Positions 1 to 11,212 of a DNA stretch of 24,280 bases are shown here, one piece after another. Under the pieces are notes generated by a model, which saw only the letters and a program-made list of their open reading frames with translations, had not been told where the DNA came from and searched no databases. Within the stretch, counting starts at the first letter, position 1. Each line of letters opens with the position of its first letter. Position numbers and translations under genes: made by a program. Source of the stretch: Scedosporium boydii (taxonomy: Eukaryota; Ascomycota; Sordariomycetes; Microascales; Microascaceae). The stretch covers positions 1 through 24,280 of the forward strand of contig NJFT01000361.1 in assembly GCA_002221725.1 (NCBI GenBank), given 5' to 3'.

Positions 1-1886
<1,886 letters not shown>

Positions 1887-2330
1887 TTTGGGTTTCTCGT
1901 TTTTCCGTGTTCAATATTAGACTATTGGCGATACCTGGGGCGGTTTGATATAGGCGTTACAAAGAGTGACGAAGGAATATTTCGTTGGCAAGTAATAATT
2001 CTGGCATCAAGGGTGACCATTGTACAATACATTTCAGTTCCTCTCGGGCACCACGCTCCTCAATCCAAGCGTTTCTGTTTTTAGCCTCACTCCGTATCTT
2101 GTGAGATCATTTTCCCTTGTTCATAACAATCTACGCAATCAGAAACATCGAATATCCCAGTTCAAATCATGATTCACATGTCAGAACGGTCATGTCGATC
2201 CGTCTTGTCGATCAATTATTAGGTAAGCTAGGAGCTGTCTTCGTTTGTGGTCTCGGAACTGGCCTTGAGAACAGGAGCTGTGCTTCACCTCACAACATCG
2301 GAGCCTGATTCCTCCAAAACCACCGAAAAT
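1887..2330. other. Intergenic region between DPM1 and the PCI-like gene
   Basis: It must hold the DPM1 3' end and the promoter of the next gene on the same strand. An AT-rich stretch runs to about 2220. No open frame with recognisable content was found, and no clear TATA box. Confidence 0.5.
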
Positions 2331-3300
2331 ATGCCAGCAAGAGGGGGCAGGACTTCGTCGAACCCTTGGGGTCGCCTCAAGGCGCCCGACCAAGATCCAT
2401 TGGAGAGCATGGGCTTACCCTCCAAAGGCGACACCAGGTTCGCAGCACACCCCCACCTTCATTCCCGCCCTCTCGACAACACTCTCAAAGCTAACTCACC
2501 CCGAACCTCTGACAAGGCTACTCGATTTCAAGGCCCAAGAACGGTATTACACGAAGATAGTCGAACGGTATATGTCATTTTGTTCCGACTCCGGACAGAG
2601 AGACGAGCTCCTTCGGCGCTTCGCATCCTTGAATCTTGACGATACCCCTCTCAGTGGGGCAGCAGCTACTGCGCCCCGAAACCCAGCTCCAAGTTCGACA
2701 ACATCCAACACCAAGGCCCTCTCCGACGTAATGATGGCCCTCCGAAAGCTCAGAGAAGGAATTGTAGCATCGAACCGCGCCGACGACTTCGCAGTACAGT
2801 CCTACCTCTTCTGCATCCGGCTCTCCGTCCTAGTAAAGCATCCGGAATCATACCACCCCGCCATCCTCCACCTCCTCCGCAACATCCACCCCATGCACAG
2901 TCTCACAAGCCTCGAGTTCCAAGAGGTAGTAGGCTACCTCGTCCTAGACGCCGCGTGTCGCAGGGGCGATCTCGCAGAGGCGTTCAACCTCTGGAAGCAG
3001 CACGGTCTACGGGACAGCAAGGTGTATGCGCTGCTTAAGGCTCTGACACACGACAACTACGTCGCGTTTGGCAGGATCAAGGGGGCGGTCGATGCGCATA
3101 AGGCGAGCTTGATGGAGCTTGCTGAGCGGGATTTGAGGGTGCATACGCTGAAGTGCTTTGGGAGGAGTTATCTCTCGGTGGACAGGGCGTTCTTGGAGAA
3201 GGCGACGGCGAGTGGGTGGGAGAGGCTTACAAAGGAGGATGGGGTTGGATGGCATTTGGATGGGGATAAAGTGATGATTCGGAAGATCAAGGCGCGCTGA
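2331..3300 (+). CDS. PCI/SAC3-like helical protein (CSN8/PSD8/EIF3K-type fold), uncharacterised
   Basis: The proposed exons are 2331-2437 and 2517-3300, giving 296 residues. The intron (2438-2516) has a good CTAAC branch site and AAG acceptor but an unusual GTTCGC donor. Splicing joins the N-terminal DPLESMGLPSKGDTR segment in frame to LLDFKAQERYYTKIVERY. If the intron is wrong, the frame open from ATG 2572 still gives 242 residues. The body (about residues 85-260) is a run of amphipathic helices containing YLFCIRLSVLVKHPESYHPA and FQEVVGYLVLDAACRRGDLAEAF. It ends in a winged-helix-like segment (GWERLTKEDGVGWHLDGDKV). This pattern resembles the SAC3/GANP and Rpn12/CSN8/eIF3k families, whose members scaffold mRNA-export, proteasome-lid or initiation complexes. 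Which of these applies cannot be decided here, so the family assignment is moderate and the role unknown. Confidence 0.7.
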
Positions 3301-4287
3301 AAAGGTTTCGTGTCTAGGATTAGTATTGATACCCTTGTATGATTTGTTCTTTGGCAGCCGGTTTTTTTTTTTAGCTCAAAGGTTTCGTTTGTAAAGGGAA
3401 GTAATCTTCCTAGCGGTTCGGAGTATGGTGTGAGAGCATCTAGAGAAGTCCAATTAAACTAGGAGACAAATCTCCAATATTCATGACTACTATTTCATTC
3501 ACTCGTGAAAGATTCGAACCTATTCCTTGATTTTTTTTTTTCTCTCTTCCAGCCAGGAGATATACGTTATGCATGGTCTGCCTTTGGATGATGAACTGGG
3601 TGTTGAGAATCGTCCTACAGCACAAGAAACACACACCTAGGCTCCAACTGAAGAACAGCAAACTAAAATCTTGAAGACAATACGGCGGTTACCTAGATGG
3701 CTAGGCTCCCAGTCAAAAGGAGGAACGCATAGCACAGGTGTCTTACAGAGTTGGGAAACGAGGCAAGAGATAGCCTATAGAACTTCCTGATATTCTGGAA
3801 AAGATAGAAGGGAAACTACCTATGATAAAAAGAGAAGGTCTTGAATTTCAAGGGCAGGTTCCGCGGGAGGCGTTGAGGTCGACAGCTGGTGTTGACCGGT
3901 CTGTTACTACTCAAAGCCAGGCTGCCCAGCTATTTCTAGATCGCGATGCTTCTACTGGCGAGAGTCCTGGGGCGAAGCTTGGGGACGAGGGGTCTTCTCA
4001 TTACAAAGCCTTGCTCTTTGTCGCCACTGTTTCAGCTCGCCCGATCTGACTGTCCCCTACAATATGGAATTGGAGATTCTAGCAGTTCCGTGAGAGGGAA
4101 GGGTCCTGTCTTCAATTCAGTACTCTAGAGAGTACAGATTACGGCCTAATGCTGGGCGGGTACCCTTCCTCTCCTCTCCCAAGCACTATAAAACCCATCA
4201 GAGAGAGCTGCACTGCTTCCTCCAACGTAACCCTCAGTGTTCTTACCCAACTCAACCCAAGTCGGACTACTGCGTACCAAGAACGAG
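3301..4287. other. Intergenic region: 3' end of PCI-like gene and promoter of F-box gene
   Basis: The first part contains short T-runs (around 3362 and 3530). From about 3825 to 4287 the sequence resembles, in order, the stretch at about 14400-14792 upstream of the decayed F-box copy. Shared words include the CTTGAATTT near 3840 and 14427, and GCGAGAGTCCTGG near 3959 and 14568. No gene was recognised. Confidence 0.5.
4187..4193 (+). promoter_or_regulatory. TATA box of F-box-like gene
   Basis: TATAAAA lies about 100 nt before the chosen start codon and is preceded by a CT-rich stretch. The decayed copy has a TATATAA at the matching place (14703-14709). Confidence 0.6.
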
Positions 4288-4824
4288 ATGTCAACAACCG
4301 CACGACCCCCAACCTCCAACGGCGACCCGCCCCATCTCCTCCATCTGCCAATACAGGTGTTTGATATGATCATGGAGCATGTGCCCCTGACTGGCAGACT
4401 CTCACTGTCCATGACCTGTCGAGCCGCGCGTTGGGCTTTGCAAGATGACCAGGCGCGCGTTCAACGTCTTACCGGGAACGCAAGGCGGCAGTTTGCTACG
4501 GAAATGAGACCGTTATTGGCTCCATACGTGAGATGCTTCAACTGTTTTCAGCGACACCTTGTCGAGCCATACATCGTGCCCTATAGCATGAACTGGTCAC
4601 AGTGGGGAATTCAACTCTGCTTCTGCACGGACGATTTCGCTCCCACTCGGATGGGTTACAAGCTGCAACGTCACCACCTGCTGCCTAGATTCAAGGATCA
4701 GCATCTTGGGGTTCCCCGGCTCAGGCATCTCCGTAATCGAGACGACATTTTGAATATCGTCGAGCGAAAATTGAGGTCGAGCGATCGCATTCTCCTCACC
4801 AGGTGGCGTTATTGGGGACCATGA
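4288..4824 (+). CDS. Short F-box-like protein with a Cys cluster
   Basis: This is a single-exon frame of 178 residues. Residues about 13-50 read as an F-box: a leucine-rich start (HLLHLPIQVFDMIMEHVPL) followed by LSLSMTCRAARWAL, a helix-loop-helix layout typical of fungal F-box proteins. Such proteins dock on Skp1 in SCF ubiquitin ligases and recruit substrates. Downstream are paired cysteines (C83, C86 and C111, C113). Similar CxxC pairs occur in many fungal F-box proteins and may bind zinc, but no known substrate domain is visible. An upstream in-frame ATG at 4237 would add 17 residues. I prefer 4288 because the ATG of the decayed copy (14793) aligns there and 4237 is very close to the TATA box. 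The stop comes soon after, so a missed 3' exon is possible. Confidence 0.7.
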   Translation: MSTTARPPTSNGDPPHLLHLPIQVFDMIMEHVPLTGRLSLSMTCRAARWALQDDQARVQRLTGNARRQFATEMRPLLAPYVRCFNCFQRHLVEPYIVPYSMNWSQWGIQLCFCTDDFAPTRMGYKLQRHHLLPRFKDQHLGVPRLRHLRNRDDILNIVERKLRSSDRILLTRWRYWGP

Positions 4825-5296
4825 AGTAAGATTCCTCTTCCACCCGTGAGAGATCTGTCACTCTTTAGGAAGGAGTTGCGTTGGAGGAGTTGCGACCGGT
4901 TGACCCTTTATGTCTCCACATCAGTCTTCTTTCTACAATTGTAGCCTTCTCTAGGGAGGAACCAGGCGCGGTTCGCGGTTGTTCGTGCCCCTACAGCCCA
5001 AGTCACCCATATCTGTTGTCTTCGTTTCCTCCCGAGTTTGGCATTGGGTCATTGGTGGGGGAATTGGACAAGCGGATGCAGTCCCCAACGAAATGTATCT
5101 TGACCACCCGCTCTTTGAGAAAAAAATCTGCACCTAGGCTTCTGGGAGTCGGGACAGAGTTAGGTAGCCGGGGGTGGTCTGCGATTCCTCTGTTTTCTTT
5201 TCCCGGCATAGAGCAATGATAGTGCACAGTCTTTCAATCAGATTTCTCGCGTTTGTTTCGTCCCACTATCCCCAAGGTCGGTTTCCGAGACCGCGA

Positions 5297-5336
5297 AGAA
5301 ATAGACTTCGTCGCTAAGCGATCCGGCGCTATTTCT
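5297..5336. repeat. Nested inverted repeat (possible hairpin)
   Basis: Outer arms AGAAATAG (5297-5304) and CTATTTCT (5329-5336) are perfect reverse complements. Between them lies a second perfect inverted repeat, TCGC-TAA-GCGA (5311-5321). Together they could fold into a 40-nt structure with internal loops. Confidence 0.5.
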
Positions 5337-5625
5337 TTCTGAGTAGGTGTTAACATATGCTGGTGACCTTGAGTTTCCAAGCAGACCTTGATGTAAGCTG
5401 GCTGGAGCCTGAAGGAGAGACGGCGCTTAGATCTCGTATTCTTAATTGATTGGCCTAATAGAGGAGATAAGTGGACTCGGATGTTGACGGGACTCTAGAA
5501 AAATGTAACGAGAGCGACGAGCCTCGTGGACGAAATCCAGTTTACAAGTAAAGTAGAGCTTGATGGATCTCAGATCACTCCTTCTCGATTTGATTTTCAA
5601 CTTCTTCGAGTCATCAATCCCTGGA

Positions 5626-5633
5626 CACGTGAC
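5626..5633. promoter_or_regulatory. CACGTGAC E-box-like site upstream of RBR ligase gene
   Basis: CACGTGAC is the reverse complement of the GTCACGTG seen upstream of DPM1, SPT20 and ATG27. It lies about 1.06 kb before the RBR start codon but near the likely transcription start, given the long pyrimidine-rich leader. Confidence 0.35.
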
Positions 5634-5682
5634 GGGATTGACATGGGCAGTTGCAGCCGGCGCTGGCTACGGCGTCCGTCCG

Positions 5683-5694
5683 ATTGGTGATTGG
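5683..5694 (-). promoter_or_regulatory. Pair of inverted CCAAT boxes
   Basis: Two ATTGG words (5683-5687 and 5690-5694) are CCAAT on the minus strand, spaced 7 nt apart. A third ATTGG is at 5842-5846. CCAAT is the binding core of the fungal Hap/CBC complex. Assignment to the RBR promoter is by position. Confidence 0.35.
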
Positions 5695-5848
5695 AAACGA
5701 TGTTCGACTCAACTGGAGCGCCGTAACGCCTGCCTCACAATGGATGACTTGAGTATGCATGTGCGCTGCCCCCGCTTTGCTGAACCACTCAATACATCTC
5801 AGCGTTTCCTGCATGCATCCATTAGCCCACAACGCACACTGATTGGAG

Positions 5849-5876
5849 TGACGATGTGACGAGTCTGACGAGTCTC
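5849..5876 (+). promoter_or_regulatory. Cluster of three TGACG half-sites, partly a 9-nt tandem repeat
   Basis: TGACG occurs at 5849, 5857 and 5866. The last two are embedded in a perfect two-copy repeat of GACGAGTCT (5859-5876). TGACG is the half-site of CREB/ATF-type bZIP factors. The cluster lies upstream of the RBR leader. Confidence 0.4.
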
Positions 5877-6691
5877 TCTTTCCCCGACTGTTTCTTCCCT
5901 CTTCAGCTGGCAAACGTAACAGAGGACATTTTGATTCCGCCGCAAGATGAAGAGGAGGCGATTTAACTCAAACCAACACCTCCCGCGGCAGACTTGTGCT
6001 TACAACAACTCCCAACGTCTCACAACTTGGAGAAAGAGCGGCCTACTTTCGCGACCTTTTTTATTTTGGTTTATTTTTCCCTCCCCTTCCCGCAAACGAA
6101 CAAACTCTGGACTGTCGGAAACAGACTGCGATATCGAGCGCGACTTACCGCAAGTCCTCAACCCCCCTCGGCGATACGTTCATTTCATTAGATAGTTAAC
6201 CACGCGGACTTTCTGGCCGATTGGGGTTCTAACTTCACCGGGGCCTTTCCCCAACATCATTCGAGCCCTTCTGGGCAACCTTGGTTTATCGACAGTCCTG
6301 ACCGCTAGTTGTCTGGTTCCTGCCGATTTTTTGAACAAGGACTGACCACCTGTTTGCCCCGCTGAGGGGCCTGGATTCTTGAACCACAAGCCTGGCAAGT
6401 GGTGATTCTCCCCCTCGGCACCGCTCCTTCCCAGGTGCATATCGCGTCGCGCAAGCTTTCGCCGACCTTTCACCTGCTTCTTCTACTTTCTCCCTGGCAG
6501 TCTTCGCCCTCTCTCTTTCCATCAGCTCTGTCATTACCACGTCCTCCGCCAAACCCTTCCGATATCGAATACCCTCGCCACACCCTCTCCGCGCGAGCTG
6601 TCTACACTCCTACATTCCTGCCGACTCTTGGCCTAAATGGAACGTCGCCCTGTTCTTTTTCCAAGACTCGATACAGTACACAGATGCCGCC

Positions 6692-9124
6692 ATGGAAGCG
6701 GGTAGACATGTACGAGTGGGAGGCACCAATGGTGCTGCCCGCGCTGGTGAACCAGAGCCCACCGACGGGACACAATTGGTCAAATTTCGTTCCGAGAAGG
6801 TGGACGTTAACATCGAAGACCTTGACGATACGCTCCCGACGATGACTGCGAGACTGCGATTGGGTGCGCGGATTTCCAAGGTGGAGAAAGCCCTGCGCCA
6901 GTATCTGGCGGATGATATCGAAGAGACCGATACCATCCTACTGTACAGGGATGGAGAACCCCTTTGTGACGACGATCTGTCGCTACCACCCAGCTTGATA
7001 CAATTCCGAGTCTATCCTTCCTACGAAACACCAGGAGATCTGACCCCACGCTTGACCTTCGATTCGCCTAACAAAAAGTGCGCTATGATGTTCGAGAAGA
7101 TGAGGATTCCTCTGCTCGACGAAATCTCAACCGGTATGACTGTAGATGGTCTGAGGAATAAAATTTCCAACAAGCTGGGACTTCCTGATCCGAATGTTGT
7201 CGTCATTTCTGCTAGTGGAGGCATGCGACCGGGTCCAATGGAAGGCGGACACTGGGAAATCCGGCGGGTTCAAAAATGGCTCTGCCGCGATATCACGATC
7301 GAGATCGTTTCCGAACGTCGCTACGTGGTTCTGCGCGGCTGTGCCAAGCAGTACCTATATCATCCATCGTCGTCAAGCTCTAACAAGGAGGGAACGACTG
7401 TGGGCAAGGTCAAACAGTGGTTGAAGGACATCCTTCTTACAGGGGTCCATGTGAAATGTTCGAGCAAGGTCGACATCGACATTTCCGACATTTCCATAAT
7501 GGACTGGTACCTTACTCTCGAAGATAACTCTTCTCTTGTGCCATGGGCCTCGACCATAGACTTCAGCGTTCCTGCTCGTGTGGCCGAGACTTTTGCCGAG
7601 GAACAAAGCTGGTTGGCCCCCATCATTTATAAGTGTGCTATCTGTATGGAACAGAAGCGAGACGACGAGATGGCCAACCAGGTAACAAAACTGTGCACCC
7701 ATAAGCCGAGGGTCTGCATCAAGTGTCTCGAACATTGGATCCCATCCTGCCTTCAGATGAATGGCTGGGAAAGGGTCAACTGCCCTACCTGTGCTGAACC
7801 CATGGAGTTTGGCGATATCAAAACCCACGCTAAGAAGGACATCTTCGAAAGGTATTACTGCCCATCATCCATCTCCGAATTCTAAGCTTCAAGAAAAGTT
7901 TGTCTAACCTTTCTTAATTTGGTGCAATAGGTATGATATGCTTATCACCAAGAAAGTGCTGAACAACATTCCAAACTTCCATTGGTGTCTCTCGAAGGGT
8001 TGCGAATCTGGCCAAGTCCATGGTCCGAGCGGAAAATCGGACAACTCATCTTGCCCTAAGACACTCTTCGAGTGCCATAGCTGCAAAGGAAGGCAATGTA
8101 TCCTCCACGATGTGAAGTGGCACGAGGGGCTCACCTGTCGGGAATACGAAGAGAGGAACTCCTCGAAAGTGAAGCAAGACAAGGCATCGGAAGCAACGGT
8201 CAAAGAAATCTCGAAGCAATGCCCACGCTGCAAACGCAATATTATCAAGTTTGTCGGCTGCAACCACATGACGTGTAAGTTGGAACGCAAGCCTGCTGGA
8301 AAATACGTGACGCCGCGTGAATCTAACACAACTCCATAGGCCATTGCGGACACCAGTGGTGCTATCACTGCCGCGAACCCTGGCAATTCGACAACGTCGG
8401 AATTCTCGCGTGCGAGCACAAGCCGAACTGTCCCGAGCACCACACGAATCCCTTCTTCTTCGATGAATTGGAAGACGACGAGCCTCCTGCCTTGCCGCCT
8501 GCCGGGTTCCCGCCTGTCATCCGTCCCCGAGTCGAGCCCCCGCCTCTACCTGCCCCTCCTCTTCCCGGACCTCATTTGCATAATTTACTTATGGAGGAGT
8601 TCGAACCCGCGCCCTTCAGATCTGCCGCAATGGACAGACTCCTCGAGATGCGTGGCGATGCTGCCTCGCCAATGCGCAGGCGTCTGCCACAGCAGCCCCT
8701 GCTGCCCCCATCGGTCCCGCTGCAGCTGTCGCAATTGGCGCGGACGCCCCCTGGCTCTGCCATGGCCCCAATCGAAAGTTGGTTCGAGGATGACGATGTG
8801 TATGCTCCGACCCCGATGCCGTCTAGGTTCCGCGTCCGAGAGCAACGAGAGCAGCAGGCGATTGAGCAAAGACCTAGAGGATTCCGGGCCGCGCAGGTCA
8901 TGGAGCGAGCGCCGCGAGCCACGCGAAATCAGAATGCTGTTGATCACCGGATTAGAGGAACGGTTGAATTCAACTTGCCAGAACAGCGGCAGGAGATGAG
9001 CTTGACTAGAGACAGGGAGAGGGAGAGGCATGTGCATTTGCCGGATCAAGCCCCGCGACGCCCGCAGGTTTGGACGCAGCGATTCGTGCCTCCTCCGAGG
9101 CCGTCGAATCGGCAGTGGATGTAG
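6692..9124 (+). CDS. RBR (RING-IBR-RING2) E3 ubiquitin ligase with ubiquitin-like N-terminus
   Basis: Exons are 6692-7851, 7931-8274 and 8340-9124, giving 762 residues. Both introns (7852-7930, 8275-8339) have standard signals and preserve the domain. RING1 shows CAIC (315-318), C335, H337, C342, C345 and CPTC (364-367). The IBR has C406, C411, C435, C438, C443, H446, H451 and C456. RING2 shows CPRC (484-487), GCNHMTC, then CGHQWCYHC. C497, within GCNHM, matches the HHARI/Parkin-type catalytic cysteine that receives ubiquitin from the E2, so the enzyme should be active. Residues about 28-300 contain two or three beta-grasp-like blocks, consistent with ubiquitin-like domains. Residues after about 545 are proline- and arginine-rich and probably disordered. 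The start has a strong GCCGCCATGG context. The exact subfamily and substrate are unknown. Confidence 0.9.
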
Positions 9125-10114
9125 TGATGTGGGTCGACCCCGGGCCGCTGACGGACTTGACTCGTCCATGAGCGACGGGGTGCTTAGATTCCGGCCTTGG
9201 CTCCCATTGATTTCCCGATATCGAGCTCACTCGATTTTCTTCGCGTGTTTTACTCTTTTTTTCCGTCCCCTTCTTCTTTGTCGGTTTACAATGTTGGAGG
9301 AATTTGGTATGTTTGTCTCATCGGATGTTTCGGGTTATGGTCAAGAAAAGGTAAAGAAGCATAGGGCTACGATGGCATGTATTATTATGAACTTGATGAC
9401 CTGCATCTCCTTCACTACTTCTGTTTGGTAGTAGTGGTCTAATGGAAAAATCAAAAACCAATGGAACAGTCGACTTGTTTGTCATTGCTGGAATCAAATC
9501 CACTCTCTAACATAGATTCCGACCTGCTAATTGAGGTGAGGGTCACCGGCGAAAGCAAAACGAAGTCCTCGCCTGGCTCTACTCGCTTCGCCACTTCATA
9601 TGGGGTAGTAAAGTATGCCTTTTGTCCTGAGTGACGGCCAGCGTTTCCCTTGGGTCCCTTGCCTCCTTGTATTGTTCGCTTGTCGGTTGAAGAGTCCACA
9701 AGAAAAGAAAGGGTTCGATTCACGGAAGCGATCTCGCGGAGACTTCGCACACACACGCTGAAGAGTCCCTGAATTTACAGATGGCCTTAATATGAGCTGG
9801 CTTCCTGATGAAATCAAAGAAAGTATTCCAATTTCTAACATTCCATATAGAAGACATCCAAAATGAGCGAGAAGATGCGGAAAACAGAGCGAAACAAAAA
9901 CAAGGCAAGAAAAAGAGGAAAGAAAAAAAGCAGGCGGAGGAAAATAATACATCGAATACGCCGTAACCAAATTCCAAACTCTCCCTAGATCTCCCGTTAT
10001 CCCTCAGCGAATCATGCCGAAATTCGGACACTAATAAATGTGGCTAATATTAGATGGGAGAAACCTCAATGCCAGAAAACACGTCAACCCATCCATGCCC
10101 CTGTTGCAAATGGC
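9125..10114. other. Convergent 3' intergenic region
   Basis: This region separates the plus-strand RBR gene from the minus-strand NTase gene, so it should hold both 3' ends. Its right part (about 9840-9960) is A-rich on the plus strand. A minus-strand frame of 101 codons at 9451-9756 is open but has no recognisable motif, and I do not call it. Confidence 0.5.
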
Positions 10115-11212
10115 TTAGGCCCACGTATGACTCCCATCCTCGTTCCAATGGTACCAGTTTTTATACTTGGCGCTGTACATCCAATACCCATCTTCTGACA
10201 TATCACCGTCCTTGGGCTTCTTGCTCTTGGACGACGAATGCTTCTGAGAAGAGCTGCCAGCGGCGCGAGAAGATGAGCCACCAACGGCACGAGAAGATGA
10301 GCTACCAGAGGCGTGAGAAGATGAGCCGCCTGCATAATAACCACCGTCGTACCCGGAGCCATGGGAGCCGTATCTGCCGTGTCCGCCATGTCCCCAGCCG
10401 CCGCTTCCACCATTGCCCCCTTCATCATCATGCCCTGAGTGCGCAGCATCGTCGTCGTCCTCCGCTTCCATATTCAGAGACCATCGGACCTGAGACTCCA
10501 ATGCCGGGTCCTCCGCTATCACTCTCTCCAGGAAAAATTCCTTCCACCTCTCCTCGTACGACCCCGCAGCTCGCCTAATTTTGGGCGCATACTCTTGGTG
10601 GCAGCAAACGAATAACAGGTCCGTATAGTCTGTGTCTACCTCTCGATCGTAGTGGGCCTTAATTTTGGCGCGCACAAGTGGGCCGATAGATAGTGCGTTG
10701 CATTGGAACGTATTGCCATCCGTGGTATTGATTGTGAGTCTGTCGATAGACCTCGTAATGTCAGAGGGTATCTGATGGCCTTCAGAGCCCTTGGGTTTAA
10801 AATCGAACTGCACTAGCTGTCCATCCTCGCCATTATCGACTCGGACAAAGACCCTGGCGACCCCAGAGGCATATTGCATTGGACTCGCGGGCCAGTAGAC
10901 ACTGCTGTACATTAGAGAACTGAGCACAGCTTAGCATGTCTTTCGTACTCACAGATCACGATAACTCTCATTATCAAAGATTCTCAGGAGTTCGCGCATA
11001 CGTGGTGGGTTATCCACAGCAATGTCGACATCCTGAGTCGTGCGTCCAGAGCCGCGCAGGTAGAAGTTCATCCCACCCATCACGCCATAGGCGACGGATA
11101 GATTCTCAAGAATTCTGGATACAACCGCCAGGGCGGCCGTCTGATCTTCTGGAGAAGCCGCTTCAGCATCTATTTCCAGATCATCCTGAGATTCGAATGT
11201 ATATGGTGGCAT
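10115..11212 (-). CDS. Nucleotidyltransferase-fold protein with low-complexity tail, uncharacterised
   Basis: Exons on the minus strand are 11212-10953 and 10904-10115, giving 349 residues. The 48-nt intron has a GTGAGT donor and GTACAG acceptor. Residues 25-125 fit a pol-beta-type NTase fold. A helix is followed by GVMGGMNFYLRGSGRTTQDVDIAVD (shown only in part by its key residues G46, G47, D61 and D63), then a later strand with QFDF placing a third carboxylate at D121. This is the full catalytic set, so nucleotide transfer is plausible, but no substrate can be named. About residues 125-245 are helical. From about 250 the tail is acidic, then Gly/His/Tyr-rich, then Ser-rich with 8-residue repeats. 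The last 25 residues form an aromatic module (YWMYSAKYKNWYHWNEDG). The gene points away from the second NTase-like gene at 13.1 kb. Confidence 0.75.
10240..10334 (-). repeat. 24-nt imperfect tandem repeat in NTase gene tail
   Basis: Three 24-nt copies start at 10263, 10287 and 10311, each containing GAGAAGATGAGC or a close variant. A fourth diverged copy covers 10240-10262. On the coding strand they encode Ser-rich 8-residue units of the SSSRAVGG type. Copy number is likely to vary between strains. Confidence 0.7.

Larger units (their letters stand above)
4825..6691. other. Long non-coding region: F-box gene 3' end and promoter/leader of RBR ligase
   Basis: About 1.9 kb without a supportable gene. 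The 5' half contains a nested inverted repeat (5297-5336). From about 5620 regulatory-looking words accumulate: a CACGTGAC site, inverted CCAAT boxes and three TGACG half-sites. From about 5880 the sequence is pyrimidine-rich and is probably the transcribed leader of the RBR gene, with several short upstream open frames. Three overlapping plus frames open near 5994-6199 share no motif and are not called. Confidence 0.55.

Noticed and set aside
3511..3520. GATTCGAACC, the reverse complement of a tRNA B-box
   Set aside because: The flanking bases do not form a T-arm stem and no acceptor stem or A-box is found at tRNA distance.
5994..6199. Three overlapping plus frames in the RBR leader
   Set aside because: Simultaneous openness of the frames indicates composition, not coding. 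No homology-like content.
7373..7828. 151-codon minus-strand frame inside the RBR gene
   Set aside because: Antisense shadow of a coding exon with clear zinc-binding motifs on the plus strand.
9712..9721. GGTTCGATTC, a tRNA B-box-like word
   Set aside because: The only A-box-like word (near 9431) is about 270 nt away and no cloverleaf can be drawn.
9451..9756. 101-codon minus-strand frame between RBR and NTase genes
   Set aside because: The amino acid mix looks ordinary, but there is no recognisable domain, no clear promoter and no splice support. The length is attainable by chance.
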